This document shows, in pieces, positions 1-10,566 of a stretch of 64,000 bases of DNA; position 1 is the stretch's first letter; every line of letters starts with the position of its first letter. The notes below the pieces were generated by a model. That model was not told the origin of the DNA. It was given only the letters and a program-made list of their open reading frames with translations, and searched no databases. The stretch comes from Clarkia xantiana subsp. parviflora (taxonomy: Eukaryota > Streptophyta > Magnoliopsida > Myrtales > Onagraceae), in assembly GCA_036873135.1 (NCBI GenBank), contig JAPTYO010000026.1, forward strand, positions 3,080,001 to 3,144,000, in the 5' to 3' direction. The position numbers and the translations under genes were made by a program.

Positions 1-1
1 G

Positions 2-1640
2 GCTCCTCCAAATGCGGACTTGACGAAGGCTGTGGCGGAGGCCATGCCAATGTTTTTGGCGGCCGTGGAGGCTCTCTTAGATCGGAGAGAGGCTGCGAGG
101 AGACAGGAGGAAGTGCCCCCACCAGCAGAGGTTCAGAATGTGCAGGAGGCCCAACCTCGGAGCCAGGACAAGGGTAAGGAGTCCGCTCAGTCAGACCGAT
201 TTGTGGTCGATGGGCTAGGACCCGTACAACATAGGACCATTCCCCTTAATGGTCCTATTACCCCCGATCAGGTGGTGAAGATCGTGAACATCTGAATGGG
301 AGAGCAGAAGCCGCTGCTGTCGGAACTGAGGGATCGATCCTCTCATCCCTTTGATCCCCGACTGATAAACACCCTCGCCCCGCCAGGGCTGGGTATCCCC
401 ACGATTAAGGAGTATGATGGGGAGGGAGATCCGGTTCTTCATGTCCAGAAGCACCTCATGGCGTGTTTGGGCAGAGCCCCGAATGAACATATCGTGTGTA
501 CATTGTTCCCAAACACACTTGGTGAGAGAGCCCTGACCTGGTTCTTCAGTCTGCCCCTAGGGTGCATTACTTGCTGGGCTGATATGCACGACCGCTTTAT
601 TCAGCAGTACCAGGGTCTGCTAAAGAGTGTGAGGTCCCTGGCCCAGGTGGTACAGAGGCCCGATGAGTCGCTGGCACACTATTACCAGCGATACACTGCC
701 AGCGTGGCGGAGATTGACGAGGAGATTTCGGAGGGTGAGACCATCCGTACCTTCATTCGGAACCTAACAGCCCCCTACAGTTCCGACTTGATGCACAGCG
801 TGGCTGAGAAGGCTGTGTGGAATATGGAAGCATTGCAGAAAAGGGCGAAGCGGCAAATCGACGTCCAGGAGTCGAAAATAGCCGCTGGAGAGCTTGAGCC
901 CCCGAAGTCAAATAAGGGAAAGCATTCGCTCAAACCCATGGACGACCGTAAGTCGAAGGATAAATCCGAGAGCAGTCGGAGTCGAGGCCGCTCTGATCGA
1001 AGGGAGGATAGGCGTTCCTCGAGGAAGGATAGGCTGGAGGATCATAACATTCCTCTCAACAGCTCTATGGCGGAGGTGTTAACGGTCATGGAACGACAGG
1101 GTATCTCCAGGTTCCCCCCGAAGAAGGAAGGAGAATTTTTGGGATCCCGCACCGATCTTTACTGTCGGTTCCACCGCGCAAATGGTCACGACACTAATCA
1201 TTGTCGGGAGTCAAAGAAGGAGATCGAAAAGCTGATCCAGAAGGGGAAGCTTAAGGAGTTTGTCGGGGAGAAGCGGTGTCGATCCCGTTCTCGATCCCGA
1301 TCGCGGTCTCGCTCCCGATCCCGCGATCGGTCCCCAAAGAAGAAGAGGTCTGAGCCGGAGTCTTCTGGTGCCCGTAAGGAGAAGCGGGGCCCTATCAATG
1401 TGATTCACGGAGGATTTGCCGCGGGAGGCGACACCACAGCATCTCCGGAGGTCTATGCCTCTAGAATTTCTGCCGCTGTGGTGCTGGGTAAGAGGTCCCG
1501 ATCCTGGACCGTGAAGGAAGAGATGGTGATTTCCTTTTCCGCGGAGGACCTGATAGGAGTGAAGACTCCACATGATGACGCTCTGGTCGTGATCCTAGAC
1601 GTGGATGGGTACGAGATGAATAGGATTTTGATCGACAGAG
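2..1640 (+). pseudogene. gag: Tat-A gag and start of protease, broken
   Basis: This is the structural Gag polyprotein, expected to form the cytoplasmic virus-like particle. The frame is open from base 2 but meets a TGA at 293-295, where the related elements have a Cys codon (NICMG). It then runs on in the same frame. In order I see an N-terminal linker, the retrotransposon Gag core (GLGIPTIKEYDGEGDP, ALTWFFSLP, ITCWADMHDRFIQQYQG, YYQRYTASVAEIDEEISEGE), a basic stretch, a zinc-knuckle-like CRFHRANGHDTNHC, an arginine/serine repeat near 1271-1335, then protease N-terminal sequence up to ILID. The reading frame is cut at 1640 by Chr-B and resumes at 23521 with GGSSSDILF. A few codons before ILID differ from related copies. 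Confidence 0.9.
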
Positions 1641-2344
1641 TGATGTGCTTCGGGATGCTCAAAGCTTGACTTGGCATAGAGGATCAAAGCAAAGCAGCCC
1701 AAGATCAGCATCGAGTGATGTGTCTTCAAACCCAAGGCCATTTAAGGGCTCTAAATGGCGAAATGGAGGTCCAACCACTCAATCAAGGCCCAAGTCACAA
1801 ACATGGCCAATGGAGGGCCCAAAATGCTGTTGCAGATGCAAGAAGGCCCAAGAGACACTCAAGTCTATTAGCATTCAATGCTAATCCGCCCAACAACCAA
1901 CCAACCTTGAGACTTGGGTTCTGAATTGATTTGCTTATGTTTTCTAGTATTTGCTTTCCAATAAAGGCTGCTCTCCATGCATGAGTTAACCAATTTAAGT
2001 TTGAATTTCGTTTTTGGTGTAAAGAGCACTATATAAGCTCTATTATTATGTTATTTCCAGTAGCTTTGATGAATGGGATTATTGCCTTAGTGCACCCCCC
2101 TCCTTATCTAAGCAATCTGATTGTTTAGTGGCGAAACCTATCCGATTCTTATCCCTCATCCTTGAGTGTGGCGAATCAAACCCGGACGTCTTTTCTTGTG
2201 GCGAGTTATCTTATCAAGCATTGGTGAACGGTTCTACCATCCACCCTTCTCATCTTATCCGTTTCTGTCACTTTTATCCAATTACCTTTGTGTCGACAAA
2301 TCGAGGCACATCATTTGGTATCAGAGCAGATCCGAGGCACATCA
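1641..2344 (+). repeat. Chr-B 5' LTR
   Basis: A 704 bp repeat of 22820-23515. A TATA-like TATATAAG lies at 2030-2037 and an AATAAAGG precedes it near 1960. By eye the two LTRs differ at about 8 bases plus two small indels, including a 9-bp one near 1979-1990. Confidence 0.9.
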
Positions 2345-2345
2345 T

Positions 2346-2363
2346 TTGGTATAAGAGCGAAGG
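2346..2363 (+). other. Chr-B primer binding site
   Basis: TGGTATAAGAGCGAAGG starts one base after the LTR. It matches the usual plant TGGTATCAGAGC site, complementary to initiator tRNA-Met, with one changed base. Confidence 0.75.
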
Positions 2364-2418
2364 TTAATCCTTCACTTCTGTAGAGAGTGAGAGAAACACG
2401 TGAGGGAGTATAAACAGT

Positions 2419-2826
2419 ATGTTTGGATTCCATTCATATACAGTTCCAGTGCCTCTTACATATGAACAAGCTCAGCTTGCTCTATGGCAGCGAAAACAGG
2501 ATGATCTACTTGAAGAAATGGATCGAATGCGCGGATTACTTGGAAAGAAGAATGTTTTCAAATCGAAACCTGAGAAAATGAGTCTCGGATTACCAGCAGC
2601 CTCGTGCCGAAGGAATCTCCAGGTCCAAGCCGGACCATCCGTTATGGAGGAGAAGGCCACGACGCAGAAGTGCAACAAAAGGCATCAAGAGATGATAAAC
2701 GACTTTCATGAAATCACGAGGAATTCCATAAGCCCTGGATATAAGGGTTTTTCTCTACCAATCCCAAAGTGCAACCACCCCAAACTCAGATTACTATTGA
2801 GGTCAAATCTGCATGTGAAGAGATGA
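2419..2826 (+). pseudogene. gag: Chr-B gag-like remnant
   Basis: A 135-codon frame starts with MFGFHSYTVPVPLTYEQAQ, contains a short coiled-coil-like stretch (DDLLEEMDRMRGLLGKK) and ends at 2826. It lies where gag should be, directly after the primer site, but no capsid core or CCHC knuckle is visible. It is probably the Gag N-terminus followed by a deletion. Assignment rests on position. Confidence 0.45.
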
Positions 2827-3635
2827 TTCATGCAGATTCAGGAGTCTTTCTTGATGAAATTGAAGATGAGGTTGAAGAAGAGCTGATTTATGCAGATTCG
2901 GGAGACTTTCTTGATGAAAGTGGGGATGCTATCGAAGAAGTCCAAACTTCCGACATTTCGTTTGAAGTAGAAGAAGCTGGGGATGTCGTTCCAACTAAGA
3001 AGACCACCACCAACGATGAGGTTTGCGATGTTCATGAAGAATTTTACTACAAAGTTTCCTCTACTAACATGGAGGGAATGACGTTGACCTTATCGATCAT
3101 CTCCAAGCCATATGAGTTGAAGTGGCTGAATGACCAAAGCACTCTCCAAGGCGAGGTATGTGTCCCTCAACATGTTCGTCTTCTGTGTTCAATGGAAATG
3201 ATGAATATGGATGGGCTGTTATATTGCGGTGTGGGTCCAGTGAGTGTCAATTATCTCATTTCCAATGAGTCGTGGCAATATGATAAGGCTGTTGATATTG
3301 GGTTCGAGAGCTCAGTTGTGGATATAGTGGATCTGTTGTCAAGACTATTCAGTCCGCAAAAACCACAATGCTGTCATTTTCTGCCCCACATGTCCTTTGC
3401 GTTCAAGAGCACTTGCTTGTTTCCTAAGGACGAGAAGAAGATTGTTCTAGGACAACTCAGCCCACATGACGTGCATATTAATGAAGCTTGGAGAACTAGT
3501 AATCTGAATGAGAGATTGATGATTTTGAAGGGAACCACATGGAATCTGAACTTAGTCCTTTTCATGACGACTAAGGAAATCACCCTCGAGGAGGTACATC
3601 CAATTCGTTCCCCATTCATGGCATTGCTTAGTTAG
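2769..3635 (+). pseudogene. Chr-B acidic linker and protease-region remnant
   Basis: A 288-codon frame overlaps the gag remnant. Its first third is acidic, with two imperfect copies of HADSG/YADSG plus FLDE. The middle (KPYELKWLND, then NESWQYDK) resembles the region just after the aspartic protease of plant chromoviruses, where KPYKLQWLND and GRPWQYDR are typical. No DTGA-like catalytic motif is present, so the protease core is lost. The end (VLGQLSPHDVH) resembles the protease-RT connector. The following frame continues into RT. Confidence 0.55.
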
Positions 3636-3644
3636 TTCATTGAA

Positions 3645-4429
3645 GTGTTACCAGAGGAACCGCCCGATGGATTTCCTCCCATACGAAGGGTCGAACGTCG
3701 CATTGATCTCATTCTCAGCGTCGCGATGCTAAAACGACATGCCTATGGGTGTAGCCCCGACGAGTCCAAGGAGTTGCGGCAACAGTTGAACGAATTGCTG
3801 CAACGAGGCTTTTCTCGAGATTCCGTGCGCACATGCTTTGTTCCAGTTCACGCATCAACAGAGAAGGGAACTAGGCTCAAAAGGAAGAAGGTCGCACAAC
3901 ACGGATGTGGACTCATCAAGGCAAAGCAGTTTCCCGCTTCTATAATGGTATTACCTGACTTCTCTATAACATTTAAAGTCGAGTGTGATGCTTTAAGAAT
4001 CAATATTGGAGCTGTAGCAGTTCAAGAGAAGCACCTCGAGCCTCGTTTCAGCCCAAAGTTGAGTGGTTTCTGCCCGAACTACTCGACATCAAACAAGCAG
4101 TTCTATGCATCAATCCGGGAGCTAGAGACATGGAGACACTACTTATACCCCAAGAAGAAGACCGCAGCACAAGATAGGGAAGTTATACCTTTATTGTTGT
4201 GCGAGTTGCTTAAAAGTCCGACACCCAATTGCATCCAAACAAGGCTCTATAAGAAAGCTGCCTCATGTCTTCTTCAATTGTGCCACAAGATTGATCAGAG
4301 TGCGCAGCGGGATTTGAGGTCAAATCCTTTCCAACCCGGAAGGGATGATGTATTCTACGTTGTTGACAAGATCGATGATATATTTGAAGATGATGTTCGT
4401 ATTGCTGACCCGTTCTTCAAAGAGGTGGC
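3645..4429 (+). pseudogene. pol: Chr-B reverse transcriptase / RNase H fragments, rearranged
   Basis: The frame opens with the start of a Ty3/gypsy RT (PDGFPPIRRVERRIDLI, then LNELLQRGFSRDS). It jumps over the whole catalytic palm, since no YVDD is present, into RNase H-like sequence (LPDFSITFKVECDALRINIGA, then YSTSNKQFYASIRELETWRHYL). It next shows DLRSNPFQPGRDDV, normally found at the pol C-terminus, and then integrase-like DPFFKEV. So the order is RT start, RNase H, pol tail, integrase core. Tat-C inserts at 4429/4430. The frame continues in piece 22236-22819. Confidence 0.7.
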
Positions 4430-5125
4430 TGTTGGATCACGATGGAACTCCGGCACGGACCTTGACGGCAATCCTAGCTCCTTTGCTCCACGCAATCCTG
4501 CAAGAGGGGATAGACCGGGCGGTGACCCAGAATCCCTCTCCGATGCTTAAATGAGTGCCAAATACGAACTGGCAAGCAATTATCTCAGAGTATGTAATTC
4601 AACGTAAGTGATCTGAGGTGACCTCCTGCCCTTTTATAGGCAAGGAGGTGCCTCAGGTACCTAGTGAACCGTTAGGGGTGGTTAGCCCGTATCCCGCTTA
4701 TCTCGTACACGATCTCGCGTATCTTAGCCATGCCCCGCGTATCTCGGCCACGATCCGTGTATCTTAACCACGTTCCGTACATCTCGGCCACGCCCCGCAT
4801 ATCTTGGCTTTATCTTCTGGTAACGAGTCCCGACTCCCGTCGGGGACTCCAGAGTTATCTCGTTGTGTCACCGCTCGGGGCCCCTCGTCATCGTGACAGG
4901 GCCAATCAATCTCAGGGATTCATCATCGGGGCCTACTTAAAGGCTTCTCGTCGGGAGCTTTTAGCTCCACTGTCGGGACCGACTCTGTCGGGACCCTGCT
5001 TCGTCGGGACTCCCTTCATCGGGACCCTTCTCCTAGGTCGTCTTGACCCTTACTCTGGGCCTGGTGGGCCTGTTTGCCGTTTCCTCGCCGTTTAAAGGGC
5101 TTGACGGCTATAGTCGGACCCATCA
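4430..5125 (-). repeat. Tat-C 3' LTR
   Basis: 696 bp; reads TGATGGGTCC...CCAACA on the minus strand. A TATA box (TATAAAAG) lies at 4638-4631. Upstream of it is a run of about 20-bp repeats around GAGATACGCGGGGC. The shared block GCATCGGAGAGGG follows the TATA box. It is the same subfamily as the Tat-E LTRs. Confidence 0.93.
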
Positions 5126-5510
5126 TTTGCCCCCAAGACATGAGGGACTTTTAGTTCGTCGTGTCTTCCAACTCCCGATTTTTCCAATATTAGAGTCGGG
5201 GATCTATTCCTTGGCTCAGTTATCTACGGTTATCAGTCTTTTCCTCCACGTTTCCTCAGGGTTTTATGGATAACTGCAATATCCAAAGGTCTCTTTGGTT
5301 CTCTTGTGCATTAAATGCAGCAGATAATGAAGTGACGTCATCAGTACTCGTGCCTGACTCTCTGTGTCTGCTTTCTCTGAAAGGTGCTTTTCAGGGTATT
5401 TCATCATTGCGTCTGCTGCAGTTTCGCACGCTTCATCTTAACGGTCCAGATCAGAATGTTTTCATTTCGATGGTTCAGATTAAACCGTCCCTTCAACTGC
5501 CCTTTTTGTC
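5126..5510. other. Tat-C polypurine tract and aORF upstream region
   Basis: The minus-strand polypurine tract CTTGGGGGCAAA occupies 5137-5126 next to the 3' LTR. The rest matches the same interval in A, E, F and H and is the 5' flank of the antisense gene. No protein is coded here. Confidence 0.75.
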
Positions 5511-5518
5511 TATAAAAT
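5511..5518 (+). promoter_or_regulatory. TATA box of the Tat-C antisense gene
   Basis: TATAAAAT lies 99-106 bases before the aORF ATG at 5617. The equivalent place in A, E, F and H has TATAAAA, in A, E and F followed directly by CCC. Confidence 0.55.
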
Positions 5519-5616
5519 CCTAACTATGGGCACAGTTTCGCTTTACCATTTATAAATTTTCGAAAGCTTTCTGCAACTCTTGAGTCCTTAGCGTTTCTTC
5601 GGCCATTTTTCCGGCA

Positions 5617-6057
5617 ATGTCAGGTTCATTCTTCCAACCTCCTATTATCATATCGGGTAAGGATTTCTTCACTATTGTTCGTCTTCATCTTTGCTTAGTT
5701 CGATCGTTATTTCCCGGAGGAACCTAATATGCCTTTCAATGGCTGCTTTTAGATAGGGGGTCTGGTTTCGAGGGAAGGAAGCCTTTCAACTTCGACTATG
5801 TTCTGAATGAAATTTCCAGCACTGCTTATGATGCAGCTCTCCGGGAAGGATGTATCATTTCCGCCAAAGAAGCCGATGCTCAAGGCCGGAAATGCATACC
5901 ACAAGTTCAGAGTGAAGAGGAACTACTTGTTCATCGGAAACTCCTCGATCCCATGACCCTGATAGCCAATCCTTCAACGACTGATTCTGTGGGGCCTTCT
6001 GCCACTAACTCCGGGGACCCAGCTGCTGCCAACGCTGCCGACCAGGACCAAGTTTGA
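5617..6057 (+). CDS. Tat-C antisense gene (aORF), internally deleted two-exon version
   Basis: Exon 1 is 5617-5656 and exon 2 is 5753-6057, with donor GTAAGG at 5657 and acceptor TTTTAG ending at 5752. The joined length is 345 bases (114 residues and stop), in phase. The start used by relatives is changed (ATA for ATG), but an in-frame ATG lies 33 bases upstream. The protein keeps the start of the conserved exon 2 domain (FEGRKPFNFDY, NEISSTAYDAALREGCI), then jumps near 5860 to the alanine-rich C-terminus typical of exon 4. All of the middle, about 690 residues in relatives, is missing, yet the frame stays open. Function unknown. It may be a harmless remnant. Confidence 0.55.
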
Positions 6058-6189
6058 ATGTTTACTTTTTAGGGTCCTTGTATCCTCTTCTCTTTTTTCC
6101 TCGTTGGGCCCTCGAGCCCTTATCAATATCAGGCTTCTTTAGCTCCGGTCATTGTACTTCTCCGAGTGACTTTACTATATGTGCTTAGG

Positions 6190-7137
6190 TCGAAACCTCG
6201 ACACTTAAGACATTCTTGTACGTCCTTCCCGACGATTTAATAATTTGCACCACTTAAGGCGACTTAACATTGAATGCATCACTTAAGACGACTTTAATAG
6301 TTACTTAGGATAGACCTAAAGATCACGCACCACTTAAGGCGACTTAATATTGTGCACCCTTGAAGGCGACTTTCGGATACTTAGAATAAACCTGAGTATT
6401 GTGCACCACTTAAGGCGTCTTTTCTCGGGCATCACTTAAGACAACTTTATATTACTTAGAGTAAATCTAAGAATCGTGCACCACTAAAGGCGACTTTCAT
6501 CGTGCACCACTGAAGGCGACTTTCGTCGTGCACCACTGAAGGCGACTTTCATCGTGCACCACTGAAGGCGACTTTCGTCGTGCACCACTGAAGGCGACTT
6601 TCGTCGTGCACAACTGAAGGCGACTTTCATCGTGCACCACTGAAGGCAACTTTCATCGTGCACCACTGAAGGTGACTTTCATCATGCACCACTGAAGGCG
6701 ACTTTCGTCGTGCACCATTGAAGGCGACTTTTGTCGTGCACCACTGAAGGCGACTTTCGTCGTGCACCACTGAAGGCGACTTTTGTCGGGCACCACTGAA
6801 GGCGACTTTCGTCGTGCACCACTGAAGGCGACTTTTGTCGTGCACCACTGAAGGCGACTTTTGTCGGGCACCACTGAAGACGACTTTTGTCGTGCACCAC
6901 TGAAGGCGACTTTCGTCGTGCACCACTGAAGGCGACTTTCGTCGTGCACCACTGAAGGCGACTTTCGTCGTGCACCACTGAAGGCGACTTTTACACTTAA
7001 CATCAATCTAAGGACAACTCTTGTTTGGAAGCAACCTCTTTATTTATTGGCATAAAATAGGTTTACATCGAATTAAACGATAAATAGCATACACCACTTA
7101 AGGCGATTTTATTGGGCACCACTTAAGGCGACTTTCT
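6190..7137 (-). repeat. Tat-C tandem array, 26-bp unit
   Basis: About 20 close copies of a 26-base unit (6475-6990; core CACCACTGAAGGCGACTTT on the plus strand) are flanked by older diverged copies with CTTAAGGCGACT. The array starts right at the pol stop codon and ends before the aORF stop. Peptide repeats such as WCTTKVAFSGARRK on the minus strand are only translations of this array. The aORF 3' motif GGCCCTCGAGCC lies just left, at 6107-6118. Confidence 0.92.
7039..7048 (-). terminator. Candidate poly(A) signal for Tat-C gag-pol RNA
   Basis: On the minus strand overlapping AATAAA hexamers are followed by GAGGTTGCTTCC, about 90 bases after the pol stop. The same block follows pol in A, E and I and, changed, in H. 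Confidence 0.5.
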
Positions 7138-10100
7138 TCAAGCATGGTGTTTCTTCAAGTGTTCGCCACTGAAAGAATGCTTTAACGTCCTGCCATCGAG
7201 GTCTTCCAACTTGTATGCGTTTGGAGCTGGCATCCCTACGACCTTATAGGGTCCTTCCCATTTTGGTGACATCTTGTTGATTCGATCCAAAAGGGTGAAT
7301 TCGTTGCGACGCCACACCAGCTCCCCGACGAAGAACTGTCGGGACTTCACTCGCCGATTATAATACCTGGCCGTCGCTAAGCGCATTCGTGCTTGGACTT
7401 CGTCGGCTTCCCGCCTTTTCTCTTCGAGTAAGTCCAAGTCCAGGCGTCTCACTTCCTCGTTCGTCAGGGGTTCATAATATCTCGTCCGATGGGATGCCAC
7501 AGCTACCTCCACAGGAGCGACAGCTTCCGTGCCATAAACGAGGCCAAACGGAGTCTCCCCTGTTGATCGTTTGGGTGTCGTTCTAACAGCCCAGAGTACG
7601 TTTTCCAGTTCGTTCAGCCATTTGCCCTTCAAGGCATAGACCCTCTTCTTCAGGCCATCCATCACGATTTTGTTGGCTGACTCCACCTGGCCATTAGTCT
7701 GAGCATGGCGTACGGAGGCGGTCCGATGCTCAACGTTCAGTTCTTCCAAATACTCCCTCACCTGAGAGCCGTTAAACGGTGGGCCATTGTCGCTGATCAC
7801 CACCTTAGGAATCCCGTATCTGGACACGATGTGGGTTTGGAGGAACTTGACGATCTGGTTCCCCGTTGTTCTGGCCAATGCCTTCGCCTCTATCCATTTC
7901 GAAAAATAATCGATAGCTACAAGTAAATACTTACATTGTCCTTGTGCTTGTGGAAGAGGTCCTACCAAGTCGATGCCCCATTGCGCGAAGGGCCAAGCGC
8001 TCTTGATGGATGTCAGGTTGGCAGCCGGGGCCACGATACTCGGGGCGTACCTCTGGCATGCGTCGCATGATCGGACCAACGCCGTTGCTTCTTTGTTCAT
8101 CGTGGGCCAGTAGTAGCCCAAGTTCAACACCTTCCTCAAAATGGATCGGGCCCCTTCGTGACAAGCCGGGATCCCCTCATGCATTTCTTTCAGGATTCGA
8201 TTGGTGTCGGGTTCTGCTACACATTTCAGGTACGGAGTCGAGAACCAGCCCTTCTTGTACAGCTGATTATCCAGCATCACATAATTAGACGCGATCCGAC
8301 ATATCCTGTCTGCTGCTACCTTATCCTCGGGGATTGCCCCTGTAGTCAGATACGCGACTATCGGGGTCATCCAAGTGGGCTCCTCCTCCGATTTTGCTTC
8401 AATGGTGCACACTTGCGTGGGGTCGATGCTTGACAAGATCACCTTTTCTAGGAAGTGCACCTTCCGATTTTCTTCTAAGGGTGCCCCCAGGGCAAATTTT
8501 CTCAAGGTGTCTGCCTCTACGTTCTCCTCCCTCGGAATAGCCTCGATGTCGAAGCTTTTGAAGCTCTCTCTCAAGGTTTGTACCTCCCGCAGATACTTCT
8601 TCATTACCGGGCTCCTTGCTTCGTATCGCCCTTGAACTTGGTTCACGATTAACGCCGCGTCGCACTTCACTCTCAAGTGATCTATTCCAGTGCCTTTAGC
8701 AATTTTTAGGCCCGTGATAAGAGCTTCATACTCCGCTTCATTGTTTGTGGCCTTGAATGTTAAAGCCAAGGCATATCGGAGCGGTTCACCTTCACCCGGT
8801 GGTATCAGCAAGAAGCCCGCTCCTGACCCGTCTGAACTTGCGGAGCCATCCGTGTACATCTCCCAGGTGTTTTCCTTGTTTGGCTGTTCTGATTGCTCTG
8901 CCCTCTCTGGCTGTTCTTCTATCGGGACCTCTATGGTTGCCCCCTCTACAGGGCCCGCTTCTTCTAGATCGGGGGCTGTAGACTCTGCTATGAAATCTGC
9001 TAATGCCTGGCCCTTGATTGCCGTTCTTGGAGCAAAGTGTATTCGGAACTCACTGAGCTCTACTGCCCATTTCACCAATCTCCCTGACGCATCTGGTCGG
9101 TTCAAAAAATGCTTTAAAGGCTGGTTCGTTAGCACAGTGATTTCGTGTGCGTGGAAATATGGCCTTAGCTTCCGAGCAGTAATTATCAGCGCAAAGAGGT
9201 ACTTCTCAACGGTGGGGTAGTTCAATTCAGACTTGGCAAACGCCTTGCTTACATAATAGACGGGGACTTGATTACCCTCGACAACCTTCACTAACACAGA
9301 GTTAATGGCAAATTTAGAAACAGCCAAGTAAAGATAGAGCGGCTCGCCTGGAACCGGTTTAGCCAACGGCGGGAGGGTGCGAAGGTGCTGCTTGAGTGCT
9401 TGGAACGCTTCTTCACATTTGGTGGTCCATTCAAACTTCTTGTTGGCCCTCAGGACTTCGAAAAATGGCATTGATCGATCGCTGGCTTTGGACAGGAAGC
9501 GATTCATTGCAGCCAGTCGGCCATTCAGCACTTGTACCTCCCGATGGTTTATCGGAGACTGCATTTCCTCAATCGCCCTCAGCTTCTCAGGGTTCACTTC
9601 AATTCCTCTTTGGCTTACCATGAAGCCCAAAAACTTCCCTGAATGGACTCCGAAGGCGCATTTCGTTGGGTTCAAGCGAACTTGATGGAGCCTCATCCGC
9701 TCGAATGCCATGGTAAGGTTGTGTACGTGATCCTCGGCTTGTCGGGACTTTACCAGCATATCATCCACGTAAGCTTCCATAGTTTCTCCCAGCATATCCC
9801 CAAACAGCTTGTTCACCATTCGCTGGTAGGTTGCCCCAGCGTTGATCAACCCGAAAGGCATGACATCATAGTGGTAGATGTCGCTGTCTGCGTAAAATGC
9901 AGTGTGGGGGGCGTCTTCCTTGGCCATCTTGATCTGGTTGTAGCCTGAATACGCATCCATGAAACTCAGCAGCTCATGTCCCGATGTGGCATCCACCAGC
10001 TGGTCGATCCTCGGGAGTGGATAGCAATCTTTTGGACAAGCCTTATTCAGGTCGCGGAAGTCCACGCACATTCGCCACTTTCCGTTAGTCTTCTTCACCA

Positions 10101-10542
10101 GCACTGGGTTGGCGACCCAAGTCTGGAATCGGAGCTCCTTAATGAACCCAGCATCGAGTAACCTGCCCACTTCCTGCTGGATCGCGATCTTCTTATCTGT
10201 GCCCATCAGACGTCTTTTCTGTGTGATAGGCTTGATCGCGGGGTCTATCTTCAGCTCGTGTACGATCACGTCGGGGCTGATTCCTGGCATATCGCTGGGG
10301 GACCAGGCAAACAGCTCTTTGAATTCCTTCAGTAACTCCACCAATTTTTGGGCTGTCTCTTTAGTAAGAGCAGACCCGATTTTCACCTTCCTTTGGGGTC
10401 CGTCGATCTCGACTTCTTTCAGATCTTCTACGGGGGCGGGACGCCCAAATTCTTCTCTGGGATCTGTGTCTGTCTGGAGGACAGTCATGGCCTCTCGCCT
10501 CCTCCTCCGGGTGGCGTTAACATAGCATTTTCGGGAGGTCAT
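7138..10542 (-). CDS. pol: Tat-C pol: RT, two RNase H domains, integrase
   Basis: A continuous 1134-codon frame copies element RNA into DNA and inserts it. RT covers roughly residues 100-300 (MCVDFRDLNKACPKD, FMDAYSGYNQI, FGLINAGATYQ, YVDDMLVKSR near 258). A Ty3-type RNase H at about 390-520 has LYLAVS where a catalytic Asp is usual, so it is probably inactive. A second RNase H at about 560-700 has its acidic set (MYTDGSAS, NNEAEYEAL, KCDAALIVNQ, EENVEADTL). Integrase at about 780-1080 has an HHCC-like zinc finger (MHEGIPACHEG, CDACQ), GIDLVGP, SDNGPPFNG and GQVESANK. The paired RNase H domains are characteristic of Tat. It is separated from the protease by a single in-frame TGA, so the first Met given is only the first after that stop. 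No chromodomain is seen. Confidence 0.95.
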   Translation of the reverse strand: MTSRKCYVNATRRRRREAMTVLQTDTDPREEFGRPAPVEDLKEVEIDGPQRKVKIGSALTKETAQKLVELLKEFKELFAWSPSDMPGISPDVIVHELKIDPAIKPITQKRRLMGTDKKIAIQQEVGRLLDAGFIKELRFQTWVANPVLVKKTNGKWRMCVDFRDLNKACPKDCYPLPRIDQLVDATSGHELLSFMDAYSGYNQIKMAKEDAPHTAFYADSDIYHYDVMPFGLINAGATYQRMVNKLFGDMLGETMEAYVDDMLVKSRQAEDHVHNLTMAFERMRLHQVRLNPTKCAFGVHSGKFLGFMVSQRGIEVNPEKLRAIEEMQSPINHREVQVLNGRLAAMNRFLSKASDRSMPFFEVLRANKKFEWTTKCEEAFQALKQHLRTLPPLAKPVPGEPLYLYLAVSKFAINSVLVKVVEGNQVPVYYVSKAFAKSELNYPTVEKYLFALIITARKLRPYFHAHEITVLTNQPLKHFLNRPDASGRLVKWAVELSEFRIHFAPRTAIKGQALADFIAESTAPDLEEAGPVEGATIEVPIEEQPERAEQSEQPNKENTWEMYTDGSASSDGSGAGFLLIPPGEGEPLRYALALTFKATNNEAEYEALITGLKIAKGTGIDHLRVKCDAALIVNQVQGRYEARSPVMKKYLREVQTLRESFKSFDIEAIPREENVEADTLRKFALGAPLEENRKVHFLEKVILSSIDPTQVCTIEAKSEEEPTWMTPIVAYLTTGAIPEDKVAADRICRIASNYVMLDNQLYKKGWFSTPYLKCVAEPDTNRILKEMHEGIPACHEGARSILRKVLNLGYYWPTMNKEATALVRSCDACQRYAPSIVAPAANLTSIKSAWPFAQWGIDLVGPLPQAQGQCKYLLVAIDYFSKWIEAKALARTTGNQIVKFLQTHIVSRYGIPKVVISDNGPPFNGSQVREYLEELNVEHRTASVRHAQTNGQVESANKIVMDGLKKRVYALKGKWLNELENVLWAVRTTPKRSTGETPFGLVYGTEAVAPVEVAVASHRTRYYEPLTNEEVRRLDLDLLEEKRREADEVQARMRLATARYYNRRVKSRQFFVGELVWRRNEFTLLDRINKMSPKWEGPYKVVGMPAPNAYKLEDLDGRTLKHSFSGEHLKKHHA

Positions 10543-10566
10543 CTGGTCGCCTTTGACCTCCCCAAC

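Noticed and set aside
6475..6990. 26-bp repeats as a CRISPR array, or their minus-strand frames (WCTTKVAFSGARRK repeats) as a repeat protein
   Set aside because: Units are contiguous with no spacers, the host is a plant, and the frames are open only because the unit has no stop in several phases.
8690..9220. Plus-strand frames inside Tat-C pol
   Set aside because: Shadows of the minus-strand RNase H and RT coding sequence.
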